A stretch of DNA of 64,000 nt from Betaproteobacteria bacterium HGW-Betaproteobacteria-7 (GCA_002840765.1 PHCE01000002.1:372001-436000), one strand, 5' to 3'; positions 11,473-23,617 are shown, counted from the stretch's first letter. Notes: generated by a model from the letters alone, not told the origin. Numbers and translations: made by a program.

Positions 11473-12891
11473 GTGCACGGCCTGCAGGATGTCATGCAGG
11501 GCGAAATGCTGGAATTCCCCGGCAACACCTTCGGCATGGCGCTCAACCTCGAGCGTGACTCCGTCGGCGCGGTGGTTCTTGGTCCTTATGAACACATTTC
11601 CGAAGGCGACGTCGTCAAGACGACCGGTCGCATTCTGGAAGTTCCCGTCGGTCCCGAACTGCTCGGCCGCGTGGTCAACTCCCTCGGTCAGCCGATCGAC
11701 GGCAAGGGCCCGATCAACGCCAAGCTCACCGACAAGATCGAAAAAGTCGCCCCCGGCGTCATCTGGCGTCAGTCCGTTTCGCAGCCGGTGCAAACTGGCC
11801 TCAAGTGCGTCGACTCCATGGTTCCGGTCGGCCGCGGCCAGCGCGAACTGATCATTGGCGACCGCCAGACCGGCAAGACCGCCGTCGCTGTCGACGCCAT
11901 CATCAACCAGAAGGGCAAGAACCTCTTCTGCGTTTATGTCGCCATCGGCCAGAAGGCTTCCACCATCGCCAACGTCGTGCGCAAGCTCGAAGAACATGGC
12001 GCCATGGAATACACCATCGTCGTCGCTGCCCCGGCTTCCGAATCCGCAGCGCTGCAATACCTGGCGCCTTACGCCGGATGCACGATGGGCGAGTACTTCC
12101 GCGACATCGGTGAAGACGCCCTGATCGTTTATGACGATTTGACCAAGCAGGCCTGGGGTTACCGTCAGGTTTCCCTGCTGCTGCGCCGTCCGCCGGGCCG
12201 TGAAGCCTACCCGGGCGACGTTTTCTATCTCCACTCGCGTCTGCTCGAGCGCGCCGCTCGCGTTTCCGCCGCCTGGGTCGAGAAATTGACCAATGGTGCT
12301 ATCAAGGGCAAGACTGGTTCGCTGACCGCGCTGCCGGTTATCGAAACGCAAGCCGGTGACGTTTCCGCCTTCGTTCCGACCAACGTCATCTCGATTACTG
12401 ACGGTCAGATCTTCCTGGAAACCGACCTCTTCAACGCCGGTATCCGCCCCGCCATCAACGCCGGTATTTCCGTGTCGCGCGTCGGCGGTGCCGCCCAGAC
12501 CAAGCTGATCAAGAAGCTCGGCGGCGGTGTCCGTCTGGCCCTGGCTCAGTACCGCGAACTCGCTGCCTTCGCCCAGTTTGCTTCCGACCTCGACGAAGCA
12601 ACCCGCAAGCAGCTGGAACGTGGCCGTCTGGTGACCGAGCTGATGAAGCAGCCCCAGTACTCGCCGATGAGCATCTCCGAAATGGCTGTCACGCTGTACG
12701 CAGCTGACAAGGGCTATTTTGACGATGTCGAAGTCAAGCGTGCCCTGGAATGCGAAAAGGCAATGATTGGTTACCTGAAGACCAGCTGCGCCGACCTCAT
12801 GAACAAGATGGAGTCGACCGCCGATCTGGATGCTGAATCCGAGAAGCAACTCGCTGCCGGTATCCAGGCTTTCAAGAGCAGCTGGGCCTGA
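11473..12891 (+). CDS. atpA: F1Fo ATP synthase subunit alpha (AtpA), frame broken near the 5' end
   Basis: The non-catalytic nucleotide-binding subunit of the F1 hexamer. The open frame from GTG 11473 gives 472 residues, against about 513 in the family. It begins inside the N-terminal beta-barrel at [12 protein letters not shown]. The P-loop GDRQTGKT is intact at 130-137, and the rest of the protein, including the C-terminal helical domain, looks normal. The true start codon and Shine-Dalgarno at 11415 are present but out of frame because of an apparent 62-nt deletion. AtpA is needed for the enzyme, so this is either a sequence error or a real loss. Without an internal start signal at 11473 this copy would not be translated correctly. 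Confidence 0.9.
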   Translation: MHGLQDVMQGEMLEFPGNTFGMALNLERDSVGAVVLGPYEHISEGDVVKTTGRILEVPVGPELLGRVVNSLGQPIDGKGPINAKLTDKIEKVAPGVIWRQSVSQPVQTGLKCVDSMVPVGRGQRELIIGDRQTGKTAVAVDAIINQKGKNLFCVYVAIGQKASTIANVVRKLEEHGAMEYTIVVAAPASESAALQYLAPYAGCTMGEYFRDIGEDALIVYDDLTKQAWGYRQVSLLLRRPPGREAYPGDVFYLHSRLLERAARVSAAWVEKLTNGAIKGKTGSLTALPVIETQAGDVSAFVPTNVISITDGQIFLETDLFNAGIRPAINAGISVSRVGGAAQTKLIKKLGGGVRLALAQYRELAAFAQFASDLDEATRKQLERGRLVTELMKQPQYSPMSISEMAVTLYAADKGYFDDVEVKRALECEKAMIGYLKTSCADLMNKMESTADLDAESEKQLAAGIQAFKSSWA

Positions 12892-12905
12892 TCTAGGAGA
12901 ACGCC

Positions 12906-13766
12906 ATGCCTAGCGGCAAGGAAATTCGCAACAAGATCAAGAGCGTCGAAAACACGCGCAAGATCACCAAGGCCATGGAGATGGTGGCCGCTTCCAAAAT
13001 GCGCAAGGCGCAGGAACGGATGCGGGCTGCCCGTCCCTATGGCGAGAAGATCCGGCGCGTTGCAGCTCACCTGTCTCATGCCCTGACCGAATACAAGCAT
13101 CCGTTCCTGGTGAATCGTGAGGTCAAGACCGTCGGTCTGGTCCTCATCACCTCGGACAAGGGTCTTTGTGGCGGCCTGAACTCGAACATCCTGCGTCTTG
13201 CTGTCAGCAAGATGAAGGAGTTCGAGCAGCAGGGCAAAAAGTTCCAGGCAACCTGCATCGGCAACAAAGGTCTCGGCTTCATGCAACGCGCTGGTGCCAA
13301 GATCGTCTCGCACGTTTCGGCACTGGGCGACACCCCGCATCTGGAAAAGCTGATCGGGCCGGTGAAAATCCAGCTTGACGCCTATATGCGTGGTGAAATC
13401 GACGCGCTGTTTATCGGCTACACCCGCTTCATCAACACGATGAAGCAGGAACCCGTGTTCGAACAATTGCTCCCGTTGCCGGGCGACGCCGTCGGCTCGT
13501 CCCGCACCAAATGGGACTACGTGTACGAGCCGGATGCCAAGGCGGTGATCGATGAGCTGCTGCTGCGTTACGTCGAAGCGCTCATTTACCAGGCTGTGGC
13601 CGAAAACATGGCCTCCGAGCAATCCGCCCGGATGGTTGCCATGAAGTCCGCTTCCGACAACGCCAAGACCGTCATCGGTGACTTGAAGCTGGTTTACAAC
13701 AAGGCCCGTCAGGCTGCGATTACCAAGGAACTCTCGGAAATCGTCAGCGGCGCCGCCGCGGTGTGA
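12906..13766 (+). CDS. atpG: F1Fo ATP synthase subunit gamma (AtpG)
   Basis: The central rotating shaft of F1. At 286 residues it is full length. The N-terminal helix [33 protein letters not shown] is diagnostic, and the C-terminal helix ([18 protein letters not shown] through [14 protein letters not shown]) is complete. GGAG lies 6 bases before the ATG. Only 15 bases separate its stop from the broken atpD frame, with no Shine-Dalgarno or start codon for atpD between them. Confidence 0.96.
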   Translation: MPSGKEIRNKIKSVENTRKITKAMEMVAASKMRKAQERMRAARPYGEKIRRVAAHLSHALTEYKHPFLVNREVKTVGLVLITSDKGLCGGLNSNILRLAVSKMKEFEQQGKKFQATCIGNKGLGFMQRAGAKIVSHVSALGDTPHLEKLIGPVKIQLDAYMRGEIDALFIGYTRFINTMKQEPVFEQLLPLPGDAVGSSRTKWDYVYEPDAKAVIDELLLRYVEALIYQAVAENMASEQSARMVAMKSASDNAKTVIGDLKLVYNKARQAAITKELSEIVSGAAAV

Positions 13767-15116
<1,350 letters not shown>

Positions 15117-15141
15117 CGCGTCGTCAGCATAGGAGCCAAAC

Positions 15142-15567
15142 ATGGCACTTTCTGTTCATTGTGATGTCGTCAGCGCCGAAGAGTCCATTTTCTCCGGACT
15201 CGTCGAGCTGGCCGTGTTTCCCGGTGAAGCCGGGGAACTCGGCATCCTGCCGCGGCATACCCCGCTGCTGACGCGTATCAAGCCCGGCACCATTCGCCTG
15301 AAGGTGCAGGGTCAGAGCGAGTTCGAACTGGTCTATGTTTCCGGTGGCATGCTGGAAGTGCAACCGGACATGATCACGGTGCTCGCCGATACGGCGATCC
15401 GTGCTCACGATCTGGACGAAGCCAAGGCCCTGGAAGCCAAGAAGCACGCCGAGGAAGCACTCGCCAACCGGCAGGCGGAAATGGATTACGCTGCCGCCGA
15501 AGCCGAACTGGCCCAGGCTATCGCGCAACTCCAGGCAATTCAGCGTCTGCGCAAGCACACGCACTGA
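15142..15567 (+). CDS. atpC: F1Fo ATP synthase subunit epsilon (AtpC)
   Basis: The small F1 subunit on the central stalk, which can inhibit ATP hydrolysis. It has 141 residues: an N-terminal beta-sandwich ([33 protein letters not shown], about 14-46) and a C-terminal helical hairpin rich in Ala, Glu and Gln (about 90-141). AGGAG precedes the ATG. It is the last gene of the operon, with a strong terminator 20 bases after its stop. Confidence 0.96.
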   Translation: MALSVHCDVVSAEESIFSGLVELAVFPGEAGELGILPRHTPLLTRIKPGTIRLKVQGQSEFELVYVSGGMLEVQPDMITVLADTAIRAHDLDEAKALEAKKHAEEALANRQAEMDYAAAEAELAQAIAQLQAIQRLRKHTH

Positions 15568-15587
15568 GTTCGCTCAGGAATGGAAAA

Positions 15588-15611
15588 GGGCAGCTTCGGC
15601 TGCCCTTTTTT
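15588..15611 (+). terminator. Rho-independent terminator of the atp operon (works both ways)
   Basis: A seven-base-pair stem GGGCAGC / GCTGCCC (15588-15594 and 15599-15605) closes a stable TTCG tetraloop and is followed by TTTTTT. On the other strand the stem is followed by TTTT (AAAA at 15584-15587), so it may also stop the convergent ubiJ transcript. Confidence 0.92.
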
Positions 15612-15654
15612 ACTTTTCCACTGGCGAAACAACGCCCGTCGGCCTGCGCTTTGT

Positions 15655-16227
15655 TCAGCCCAGACGCTGCACCCGCTTCTCCAGTCGGGCGAGATCGTCG
15701 CGCAGACGATCGATAGCGCTGACTAAGCTGCTCACTTCCGACGCCGAGACCAGGATGCCGGCTTCCTCGCTGGCGAACTCGGCGACATTGGCCGCCAGCC
15801 GGCGACTACCTTCACTGATCTCGCGACCGAGGCGATCGCCCAGCAGGCTCAGACGGCGAGCCGGAATGTCACCGACGAAGCGCGCCAGATCTTCTTCGAC
15901 GTCCCAGCGCAGATTACGAAAGACAAAGGCCAGCGCTTCGGCGATATCGGCCGATCCGGCGAGACGGATGCCGGCAAACAGGCTTTGCCGATCCAGCAGC
16001 AGACGCAAGGGCGCATCCGCCGGCAGGGTCAGCGTCACGTCCGCCTCGGCAGCCACCTCGCTGGCCTGCAGTAAGCCGTGTTCGTCGATGCGCAGCACGA
16101 TGGCCAGCGGCCCGCCCTCGATGCGCACGATGGCTCCGGCATGCGGCCGCAAGCGCTCGCGGGCCCAGCTTTCGCGGGCCAGCAGATGGCCGAGTGCGGC
16201 AACGATCAGTTTCTGCGGAGCGGACAC
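15655..16227 (-). CDS. ubiJ: Ubiquinone biosynthesis accessory protein UbiJ (SCP2 domain)
   Basis: A lipid-binding accessory factor of the soluble Ubi complex that makes ubiquinone. The 190 residues fit the family: an N-terminal SCP2-like fold (about 10-110, with LAIVLRIDEHGLLQ and ADVTLTLPADAPLRLLL) and a C-terminal helix ending in LRDDLARLEKRVQRLG. It lies 9 bases downstream of ubiE on the same strand, the usual ubiE-ubiJ pairing. The ubiB gene that often follows is absent here; the atp operon ends convergently instead. Confidence 0.88.
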   Translation of the reverse strand: MSAPQKLIVAALGHLLARESWARERLRPHAGAIVRIEGGPLAIVLRIDEHGLLQASEVAAEADVTLTLPADAPLRLLLDRQSLFAGIRLAGSADIAEALAFVFRNLRWDVEEDLARFVGDIPARRLSLLGDRLGREISEGSRRLAANVAEFASEEAGILVSASEVSSLVSAIDRLRDDLARLEKRVQRLG

Positions 16228-16236
16228 GCCGGGCGC

Positions 16237-16974
16237 CTAGAACTTGTAGCCGCGGTGCAGGGCGACGACGCCGAGCGCCAGGTTGAAGTATTCGACCTTT
16301 TCCAGGCCCACGCCTTCCATCATCGCCTTCAGTTCTTCCTGACCGGGATGGACGCGGATGGATTCGGAAAGATAGCGATAACTGTCGGCGTCCTGGGTGA
16401 TCAGCTGGCCAACACGCGGGATGACCTTGAAGGAATAGAAGTCGTAGAGCGGCGCCAGCGGCTTCCAGATCTGCGAGAACTCGAGCACCAGCAAGCGGCC
16501 GCCGGGGCGCAGGACGCGCCGCATTTCAGCGATCGCCGCATCCTTGTGAGTCATGTTGCGCAGGCCGAAAGCAACGGTGACGCAGTCGAACCAGTCGTCG
16601 GGGAAGGGCAGCTTCTCGGCATCACACTGGGCGACCGGCAACATGTAGCCCTTGTCGGTCAGCCGATCGCGGCCACGGGCCAGCATCGCGTTGTTGATGT
16701 CGGTCAGCCAGACCTGGCCGCTCTTGCCGACTTTCTTGGCAAAGGCCAGCGACAGGTCGCCGGTGCCGCCGGCCACGTCGAGCACACGCGATCCTTCGCG
16801 GACGCCGGAACGCTGGATGGTGAAGGCTTTCCACAGGCGATGCATGCCGCCCGACATGAGATCGTTCATCAGGTCGTAGCGGCTAGCGACGGAATCGAAA
16901 ACGTCGGCGACGCGGCGGGCTTTTTCGGTTTCGGCAACGGTTTCGTAGCCGAAGTGGGTAGTGTCGTTCTTCAT
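16237..16974 (-). CDS. ubiE: Ubiquinone/menaquinone C-methyltransferase UbiE
   Basis: The SAM-dependent C-methyltransferase of ubiquinone (and menaquinone) synthesis. The frame is open to 17001, but the family N-terminus (K/S)[10 protein letters not shown] places the start at the ATG at 16974, giving 245 residues (E. coli 251). The SAM site [16 protein letters not shown] is near 60-75, and [26 protein letters not shown] is the conserved motif around 115-140. It starts 4 bases after the stop of the DUF971 gene and is followed by ubiJ, so the three probably form one transcript. Confidence 0.96.
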   Translation of the reverse strand: MKNDTTHFGYETVAETEKARRVADVFDSVASRYDLMNDLMSGGMHRLWKAFTIQRSGVREGSRVLDVAGGTGDLSLAFAKKVGKSGQVWLTDINNAMLARGRDRLTDKGYMLPVAQCDAEKLPFPDDWFDCVTVAFGLRNMTHKDAAIAEMRRVLRPGGRLLVLEFSQIWKPLAPLYDFYSFKVIPRVGQLITQDADSYRYLSESIRVHPGQEELKAMMEGVGLEKVEYFNLALGVVALHRGYKF

Positions 16975-16978
16975 GATC

Positions 16979-17398
16979 TCAATGATGCTGGCCGCAGGCA
17001 CCGCCGGCCGGCCGCGAAGTGGAGTCGATATCGCGGGAATGCCCCTGGCTGTCGAGCTGCTTCAGGTATTCCGCCCACAATTCATCGTGATGCACGGCCA
17101 GATTGTGTAACAGGTCCCAAGAGTAGAGACCGCTGTCGTGACCATCCGAGTACACAAAACGCAGGGCATAGGTGCCGACCGGTTCGATACGCTCGATCAA
17201 TACGTTGCGCTTGCCGGTCTGCAGCGTTTCCTGGCCGGGACCGTGACCACGGGCTTCGGCAGAGGGTGTGAATACCCGGAGGTATTCGAAATCCAGCTGA
17301 TAGCGCTGGCCATCGTCGTAGGCCAGCTCAAGGCGGCGCGATTTCTGGTGCAGCGTGATTTCGGTGGGTATCGGCGTATCCCGTTCGATGCCTGCCAT
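16979..17398 (-). CDS. DUF971 (gamma-butyrobetaine hydroxylase N-terminal-like) protein
   Basis: A 139-residue protein matching the DUF971 family, a small beta fold also found at the N-terminus of gamma-butyrobetaine hydroxylases. Motifs seen are [30 protein letters not shown] and the C-terminal [23 protein letters not shown]. The ATG at 17398 is 5 bases after GGAGG and is preferred over an upstream in-frame start at 17410. The biochemical role is unknown. It precedes ubiE, as in many betaproteobacteria. Confidence 0.85.
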   Translation of the reverse strand: MAGIERDTPIPTEITLHQKSRRLELAYDDGQRYQLDFEYLRVFTPSAEARGHGPGQETLQTGKRNVLIERIEPVGTYALRFVYSDGHDSGLYSWDLLHNLAVHHDELWAEYLKQLDSQGHSRDIDSTSRPAGGACGQHH

Positions 17399-17460
17399 GA
17401 TGTCCTCCACAAGAAGGACGCTAGTTTAGCGCACTCAAACCGCGCCGGTTGCCAGCCATA

Positions 17461-19053
17461 TCAAAGCGGCGAATAGCTTAGCCGCTCGAAGTCGGTACCG
17501 CGCTGCAGTACATGGGCCATGCGCACCTGCCAGCATTCCTCTTGGCAGACGATTTCCAGGACCCGGCTGGCCTGATACATGCCGGCCGGCAGTACCAGCG
17601 ATGCTTCCTCGCCGATTGCCGGCAGCGCTGGCAGCATGAAGGCACGCTGGTATCGTTCATGGACTCCGTTGGTCGACAAATGGCGAACAGCGACCGCGAC
17701 TGGCATGCCGGGCAGGGTGGCGAGCCCGGCAATCAGACCACCGCCATGCTCCTGCATCAGCCAGGTCACCTGAGCGATCAGGAAACTCTCCCCGTCGTGG
17801 GGGCAAATGGCCAACAGTTGAGCGTGGGTGATTTTCTGGCCGGCAGATGAGCGTCCGAGCCGAAAGCCGTTGGCGGAATGGTTGATCACCGCCCACTCGT
17901 CGATCGGGAACTCGATATTCGGCCGGATATTCAGTTTCTGCCCGGGCGATACCTGTTCGCGGAAGGTGAATAGCTCCTCGAACTCCCCCCGAGAGTAGGT
18001 ACTGACCGCATCGGGCTGGACGAACTCCTTTTGGCTGACGGCAAAGTGCATGGCCTCGAAACCACACGCTACATGCGCAGTGCCTTCACTGGCGAAGCGC
18101 CGGAAGCGGCGCGGCGAGGCCTGTTGCGTCCACGGACGTTGCAGATGTTCAAGCAACTGCAGGACGTGGCTGGTGGTTTCCTCACCCAGGCCGAGTTGGG
18201 AAGGGGTGATCCGCTGCCGCAACTGGGCAAGCATGTGATTGATCTGGAAGCCCAGGCGCGTGGTATCGAAACGACGGGCATCGTTCCCCAGTTGATCACT
18301 GACGGCGCTTGGATGCAGCGGGGCATCCTTCATCAATTCGACGACATAGGGCGGCACCTCCAGATCGTCGTCAAGGCGATGAATTGAAATCAGCGGTGCC
18401 CAGTTGGCCGCCCAGCGGCGGATCAGATTGAGGTTGCGGACGCTGTTGCTGTACGGGCTGGCGATGTCGATCAGCATCAATGTCGAGTACGCCGCCGCAC
18501 AGTGCGATGCCTGAAGACTGTTCTCCAGCGTGTCCTGGACCGGCAGATAGGCGATACCCCACTCTTCCGCCGATTCGTAATAACCGTGCAGTTCCAGCCA
18601 GATACCGACCGGCAGTTCACGCCGGGCGCGGAAATGCTCGAGCAGTATCATCCCGGTGTAATACAGGCAGCGATGCAGGATGGTCGCCATCATCAAGCGG
18701 TACTCGGGATTGCCGGCATCCGGCTCCTCGAGGCGGGCGCACAGGGCGTAGGCTTTGGCCGCCTTGCTCCAGGCGGCGATGACCTGGCGGAAATTGCCTT
18801 CCTCTTCCTCGGCCAGCGGAACTGCCTTGCTGTGATAGCGCCGCGCCATTTCTTCCTCGATGAAGCACAGCGGCGCCCGTGCCTGCTCCAGCAGTCCAAG
18901 AAACACGGCAGGTGTCGGCGGATCAGTCAGCAAGGCGTCGAGAAAGCGAATCAGCTGCTGCTCGGCTACCGGTGGATTGGCCAGCACCAGTCGGGAAAGA
19001 TAATTGCCACCGTCGGCCAGTTCGCGGAATGTTGGCAGGAAGGTATCGGACAT
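17461..19053 (-). CDS. Uncharacterised 530-residue protein with a PilZ-like C-terminal part
   Basis: No signal peptide or membrane segment is seen. The N-terminal two thirds are helical and without recognisable motifs. The C-terminal region (about 370-500) reads like a degenerate PilZ-type beta-barrel: AVINHSANGFRLGR recalls the D/NxSxxG motif, followed by GQKITHAQLLAI and LPGMPVAVAVRHLS. The arginine pair expected for c-di-GMP binding is not obvious, so binding is doubtful. It sits between the HIT gene and the DUF971 gene, 15 bases after the HIT stop. Function unknown. Confidence 0.6.
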   Translation of the reverse strand: MSDTFLPTFRELADGGNYLSRLVLANPPVAEQQLIRFLDALLTDPPTPAVFLGLLEQARAPLCFIEEEMARRYHSKAVPLAEEEEGNFRQVIAAWSKAAKAYALCARLEEPDAGNPEYRLMMATILHRCLYYTGMILLEHFRARRELPVGIWLELHGYYESAEEWGIAYLPVQDTLENSLQASHCAAAYSTLMLIDIASPYSNSVRNLNLIRRWAANWAPLISIHRLDDDLEVPPYVVELMKDAPLHPSAVSDQLGNDARRFDTTRLGFQINHMLAQLRQRITPSQLGLGEETTSHVLQLLEHLQRPWTQQASPRRFRRFASEGTAHVACGFEAMHFAVSQKEFVQPDAVSTYSRGEFEELFTFREQVSPGQKLNIRPNIEFPIDEWAVINHSANGFRLGRSSAGQKITHAQLLAICPHDGESFLIAQVTWLMQEHGGGLIAGLATLPGMPVAVAVRHLSTNGVHERYQRAFMLPALPAIGEEASLVLPAGMYQASRVLEIVCQEECWQVRMAHVLQRGTDFERLSYSPL

Positions 19054-19068
19054 CGCTTCATCTCGCTT

Positions 19069-19554
19069 TCAACGATTCACTTTCGCCAAAGCGGCCGCCA
19101 GCGCCCCGGCCACTTCCTCATCAGCCACCAGCGGCCGGCCGCCGGCATCATCACGGTGGACCTGGCCCCAGACCGGTTCCGGAAAATGCCGGTCATCCCG
19201 CCAGCGGGGAATGATGTGCCAGTGCAGGTGCGGAACGACGTTGCCGAAACTGGCGAGGTTGATCTTGTCGGGCGCAAACAGCCGGCGAACCACCTCTTCA
19301 ACGGCGAAAACGACGGTCAGCAACTGCTGCCTTTCTGCCGGAGGCAGATCGGTCATCTCGCGCACGTGCGCATTCCAGATGACACGACAGAACCCCGGGT
19401 AATGCGGGTCGTCAACGCGCACGACGCGACAGTCGGCTGACTGCCAGAGAACGCTCCCCCCGGGAACGGCGCACAATTCGCAGGCGGCTTCGATTGGGCT
19501 CACATCAAGGCTCCGGACATGCTGGGCAGGATCACCCGGAAACATTGATAACAC
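19069..19554 (-). CDS. HIT-family nucleotide hydrolase/transferase
   Basis: A small cytoplasmic protein with the histidine-triad active site HLHWHIIPR (about residues 109-117) and a CxxC-like N-terminal cysteine (ACELC). It resembles the bacterial branch of HIT proteins, which act on dinucleoside polyphosphates or AMP-lysine-like substrates; the substrate here is unknown. The start is uncertain: GTG at 19554 or ATG at 19545, neither with a clear Shine-Dalgarno. It lies 43 bases downstream of the large oxidoreductase gene. Confidence 0.85.
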   Translation of the reverse strand: MLSMFPGDPAQHVRSLDVSPIEAACELCAVPGGSVLWQSADCRVVRVDDPHYPGFCRVIWNAHVREMTDLPPAERQQLLTVVFAVEEVVRRLFAPDKINLASFGNVVPHLHWHIIPRWRDDRHFPEPVWGQVHRDDAGGRPLVADEEVAGALAAALAKVNR

Positions 19555-19597
19555 AAGCCCAGCAGGGTCCTCAAGGAGCTATTTCACGGAGTTGCAA

Positions 19598-22500
19598 TCA
19601 GAGCAACACGCGTTCAATGCCACCGTTATTCGCCTTGCCGACGTAATCCGCCATCCAGTTGTCGCCGAGCAGGTGCTTGGCCAGCTCGACAACGATATAG
19701 TCGGACGTCGTATCAGCATCGTCATCGTAGCGGGACAATCCCTGCAGGCAGGCCGGGCAAGAGGTGAGGATCTTGACCTCCCCGGCAAACCCGTCGGCGC
19801 GCAGCTTGGCCGCACCGCTCTCGATCTCCTGCTGCTTGCGGAACTTCACCTGGGTGGCGATATCCGGCCGCGAATAGGCGAAGGAGCCGGCATCGCCGCA
19901 ACAGCGGTCGGTCAGCGGCACCTCCTGGCCCATCAGCGTCTTGGTCACGGCCAGCGGCGCGTAGGCCTTCATCGGCGTGTGGCAGGGGTCGTGGTACATG
20001 TAGCGGGTGCCGGTCACTCCTTCGAGCTTGACGCCCTTTTCCATCAGGTACTCGTGGATGTCGAGCAGGCGGCAGCCGGGGAAGATTTTCTCGAACTGGT
20101 ATTTCTGCAGCTGATCCATGCATGTTCCACATGAAACAATCACTGTCTTGATGTCGAGATAGTTCAGCGTATTGGCGACGCGGTGGAACAGCACGCGGTT
20201 GTCGGTGGTGATCTTCTGGCCCTTGTCGGCGTCGCCGGAGGCGTTCTGCGGATAGCCGCAGCACAAATAGCCCGGCGGCAGCACGGTGGTGGTGCCGACT
20301 TCGTAGAGCATCGCCTGCGTCGCCAGACCGACCTGCGAGAACAGCCGTTCGGAGCCGCAACCGGGGAAGTAGAAGACGGCTTCCGACTCGTCGCTGCCCT
20401 TCTGCGGATTGCGGATGACTGGGATGACCTTGTCGTCTTCAATGTCGAGCAGGCCGCGGGAAGTGCGCTTGGGCAGGTTGCCCGGCATCGGCCGGTTGAG
20501 AAAATGGATGACCTGGGTCTTGACGCTGGGCGCGCCGAGTGTCGCCGGCGGATGCTGACGGCTGGCCTGGGTCAGCCCGAGCGCCTTGGCCGCCTTGTGC
20601 GCCAGACGCTGAGCCTTGAAGCCGAAATCCATCATGCCGAAACGCATCAGCTTGATGGTCGCCGGATCCTTCAGGTTCAGATAGGTCATCGCCGCGAAGG
20701 TGCCGGGGCTGAAGCGCTTCTTCTCCTGCTTGCGCAGGAAATTGCGCATGGCCACCGAAACGTCGCCGAAATCGATGTCGACCGGGCAGGGCTTCAGGCA
20801 GCGATGGCAGACCGTGCAATGGTCGGCGACGTCGTTGAACTCGTCGAAATGCTTCAGCGAAATGCCACGCCGGGTCTGCTCCTCATACAGGAAGGCCTCG
20901 ACCAGCAGGGAGGTGGCGAGGATCTTGTTACGCGGCGAGTAGAGCAGGTTGGCGCGCGGCACATGGGTAGAACAGACCGGCTTGCATTTGCCGCAACGCA
21001 GGCAGTCCTTGATCATGTCGGAGATCTTGCCAATTTCCGACTGTTCCATGATCAGCGACTCGGTACCGAGCAGCGAAAACGACGGCGTGTAGGCGTTGCC
21101 CATGTCGCCGCCGGGCATCAGCTTGCCCTTGTTGAAACGCCCTTCCGGGTCGACCCTCTGCTTGTAGGCGCGGAAGGGGCCGATTTCCTCCTCGGTCAGG
21201 AATTCCAGCTTGGTGATGCCGATCCCGTGCTCGCCGGAAATCACGCCATCCAGGCTACGGGCCAGATGCATGATGCGCTCGACGGCCTTGTGCCCCGTCT
21301 GCAGCATGTCGTAATTGTCGGAATTGACCGGGATGTTGGTATGCACGTTGCCATCGCCGGCGTGCATGTGCAGGGCGACGAAGACGCGGCCGCGCAGCAC
21401 TTCCTTGTGGATGGCTTCGAGGCGTTCGAGGATCGGGCGGTACATCGCGCCGTCGAAAATCTTGGCCAGGCGGGCTTTCAACTCCTGCTTCCAGGAGGTG
21501 CGCACGGAATAGTCCTGCAGGCGATGGAAGAGGCGCGGATTGGCCGCCTTGTTGGTCAGTTCACCAGCGACAACACCGTAGGAAGCAAAGCGCGATTCTG
21601 CCTCGGCCAGCGGCAGATCGAGGTTGTCGAGCAGCCATTCCCAGCGCAGGCGGACGGCGGCGACATAATCCAGCGCAGCCTGCCGGCGGTCGCCGATCAA
21701 CACATCCTTGTCCAGATTGGCATCGCCGGCATGCAGCGGCAGTTCGCCCTGGAGGAATTCACTCAGTGCATCGCACAACGCCAGCTTGTTCTGCGTGGAC
21801 AGTTCGATGTTGATGCGTTCGATCCCATCGCAGTAGTCGCCCATGCGCGGCAGCGGAATGACCACGTCCTCGTTGACCTTGAAGGCGTTGGTATGGCGCG
21901 AGATGGCGGCGGTGCGCGAGCGGTCGAGCCAGAATTTCTTGCGCGTCTCGGCATCGACAGCGATGAAGCCTTCGGCGGCGCGTAGGTTGCACATGCGCAC
22001 GACTTCCGAGGCGGCGGCCATCACCGCCTTCTCGTCGTGGCCGACGAGATCGCCGATCAGCACCATCTTCGGCCGGCCGTGGCGCTTGGCCTTGGTCGCG
22101 TAGCCAACGGCCTTTACATAGCGTTCGTCGAGGTGTTCCAGGCCGGCCAACTGCACGCCGGCGGCATGACCGGCACCGCCCGGCTTGAAGTAGTCGGTGA
22201 TCTCGACGATGGCCGGCACCGCTTCGCGCACCTGGCCGAAGAACTCCAGACAGACGGTGCGCGCCACCGGCGGCATCTTGTGCAGCACCCAGCGGGCGGC
22301 GACGATGATGCCGTCGGTGCCTTCCTTCTGCACGCCGGGAATGCCGCCGAGGAACTTGTCGGTGACGTCCTTGCCCAGGCCGGTCTTGCGGCAGGCGGCG
22401 CCGGGCATGGTCAGGACTTCTTCACCGAGCAGCTTCTTGCCGCTGGGGTCGAAGCGCTTGACGCGGAACTCGACGTTTTCCTGCTCGTGGATCTTGCCGT

Positions 22501-23473
22501 AGTTGTGATTGACGCGTTCGACTTCGAGCCAGTTGCCGTCCGGATCGACCATCTTCCACCAGGCCAGGTTGTCGAGCGCCGTGCCCCAGAGCACGGCCTT
22601 CTTGCCGCCGGCGTTCATGGCGATGTTGCCGCCGATGCAGGAGGCGGAAGCGGAGGTCGGATCGACCGCGAAAACGCGACCGGCCAGCGACGCCGCTTCC
22701 GAGACGCGGTCGGTGACGACACCGGCGCCGGTACGAATGGTGGCGTACGGTGTTTCGTGACCGGCCAGCACCAGTTCCTCGACCGGGCCGATGTCGATCA
22801 GTTTTTCGGTGTTGATCACCGCCGAGTACGGCGTCAGCGGCACAGCGCCGCCGGTGTAGCCGGTGCCGCCGCCGCGCGGAATGATGGTCAGGCCGGCTTC
22901 GAAGCAGCCGCGGACGAGGTGGGCGATTTCCTCTTCGGTATCGGGATTGAGAACAACGAAGGGATATTCGACACGCCAGTCGGTGGCATCGGTGACGTGC
23001 GAGACGCGGGCCAAGCCGTCGAAGGCGATGTTGTCGCGACGGGTGTGCTTGCCCAGCACCTTGAGCACCTTGCGCCGCAGATCGATGGTCTTGCCGAAAT
23101 GTTCGGCAAAACGGTCGACCGCTACATGCGCCGCCTCGACCAGGCGCTTGACCTTGGCCGAGCGCTCGGGATCATCTGCTTCGCTCTCGGCCCGCCGCTT
23201 CTCAACTTCCTTCAGCCGGTGGCGCAGGGCATTGACCAGCGCGTCGCGCCGTTCGCGATTGTCGAGCAGGTCATCTTCCAGGTAGGGGTTGCGCTGGACC
23301 ACCCAGATGTCGCCCAGCACTTCGTAGAGCATGCGCGCCGAGCGGCCGGTAACCCGTTCGCCGCGCAGTTCGTCGAGCACCGCCCAGTTGTCGGCACCGA
23401 GCAGGCGGATGACGATCTCGCGATCGGAGAACGAAGTGTAGTTGTAGGGGATTTCGCGCAGGCGAGCAGTCAT
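19598..23473 (-). CDS. Large FAD/Fe-S oxidoreductase: DUF3683 + FAD-binding (D-lactate/glycolate dehydrogenase-like) + CCG domains
   Basis: A 1291-residue fusion. The first ~140 residues are DUF3683 ([15 protein letters not shown]). A FAD-binding type-4 domain (about 170-420, with [15 protein letters not shown]) and the FAD-oxidase C-terminal domain (to about 800, with [15 protein letters not shown] and [10 protein letters not shown]) follow. Two [4Fe-4S] motifs come next, [11 protein letters not shown] and [11 protein letters not shown]. Two cysteine-rich CCG modules close the protein ([10 protein letters not shown] with [17 protein letters not shown] with CCGDAGSF). This joins in one chain what GlcD and GlcF do as separate subunits, so oxidation of D-lactate or another 2-hydroxy acid into the quinone pool is likely, but the substrate is not known. 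A parS-like site lies inside the gene. Confidence 0.85.
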   Translation of the reverse strand: MTARLREIPYNYTSFSDREIVIRLLGADNWAVLDELRGERVTGRSARMLYEVLGDIWVVQRNPYLEDDLLDNRERRDALVNALRHRLKEVEKRRAESEADDPERSAKVKRLVEAAHVAVDRFAEHFGKTIDLRRKVLKVLGKHTRRDNIAFDGLARVSHVTDATDWRVEYPFVVLNPDTEEEIAHLVRGCFEAGLTIIPRGGGTGYTGGAVPLTPYSAVINTEKLIDIGPVEELVLAGHETPYATIRTGAGVVTDRVSEAASLAGRVFAVDPTSASASCIGGNIAMNAGGKKAVLWGTALDNLAWWKMVDPDGNWLEVERVNHNYGKIHEQENVEFRVKRFDPSGKKLLGEEVLTMPGAACRKTGLGKDVTDKFLGGIPGVQKEGTDGIIVAARWVLHKMPPVARTVCLEFFGQVREAVPAIVEITDYFKPGGAGHAAGVQLAGLEHLDERYVKAVGYATKAKRHGRPKMVLIGDLVGHDEKAVMAAASEVVRMCNLRAAEGFIAVDAETRKKFWLDRSRTAAISRHTNAFKVNEDVVIPLPRMGDYCDGIERINIELSTQNKLALCDALSEFLQGELPLHAGDANLDKDVLIGDRRQAALDYVAAVRLRWEWLLDNLDLPLAEAESRFASYGVVAGELTNKAANPRLFHRLQDYSVRTSWKQELKARLAKIFDGAMYRPILERLEAIHKEVLRGRVFVALHMHAGDGNVHTNIPVNSDNYDMLQTGHKAVERIMHLARSLDGVISGEHGIGITKLEFLTEEEIGPFRAYKQRVDPEGRFNKGKLMPGGDMGNAYTPSFSLLGTESLIMEQSEIGKISDMIKDCLRCGKCKPVCSTHVPRANLLYSPRNKILATSLLVEAFLYEEQTRRGISLKHFDEFNDVADHCTVCHRCLKPCPVDIDFGDVSVAMRNFLRKQEKKRFSPGTFAAMTYLNLKDPATIKLMRFGMMDFGFKAQRLAHKAAKALGLTQASRQHPPATLGAPSVKTQVIHFLNRPMPGNLPKRTSRGLLDIEDDKVIPVIRNPQKGSDESEAVFYFPGCGSERLFSQVGLATQAMLYEVGTTTVLPPGYLCCGYPQNASGDADKGQKITTDNRVLFHRVANTLNYLDIKTVIVSCGTCMDQLQKYQFEKIFPGCRLLDIHEYLMEKGVKLEGVTGTRYMYHDPCHTPMKAYAPLAVTKTLMGQEVPLTDRCCGDAGSFAYSRPDIATQVKFRKQQEIESGAAKLRADGFAGEVKILTSCPACLQGLSRYDDDADTTSDYIVVELAKHLLGDNWMADYVGKANNGGIERVLL
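20123..20138. other. parS-like site 1
   Basis: TGTTCCACATGAAACA differs from the ParB site consensus TGTTYCACGTGRAACA at one central position (CACATG for CACGTG). It is inside the large oxidoreductase gene. Confidence 0.6.
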
Positions 23474-23600
23474 GAGGCGACCAGAATCAGGGGCAGTAAA
23501 GGGGAAATTTTAGCGTACCCGACTGGCGGGCGGCGCTTCAGAGGGCGGTTCGACACAAATAACCGGCCTTCGTTCGCCAAACAGGGCGGCAAGCAGTACC

Positions 23601-23617
23601 ATTACCCCAAAGGTAAT
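23601..23617. repeat. Inverted repeat before the binding-protein gene
   Basis: ATTACC-CCAAA-GGTAAT, a perfect 6-base inverted repeat with a 5-base spacer, ends 9 bases before the ATG at 23627. It could be an operator or an mRNA hairpin next to the ribosome-binding site. It lies in a 153-base divergent gap. Confidence 0.45.
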
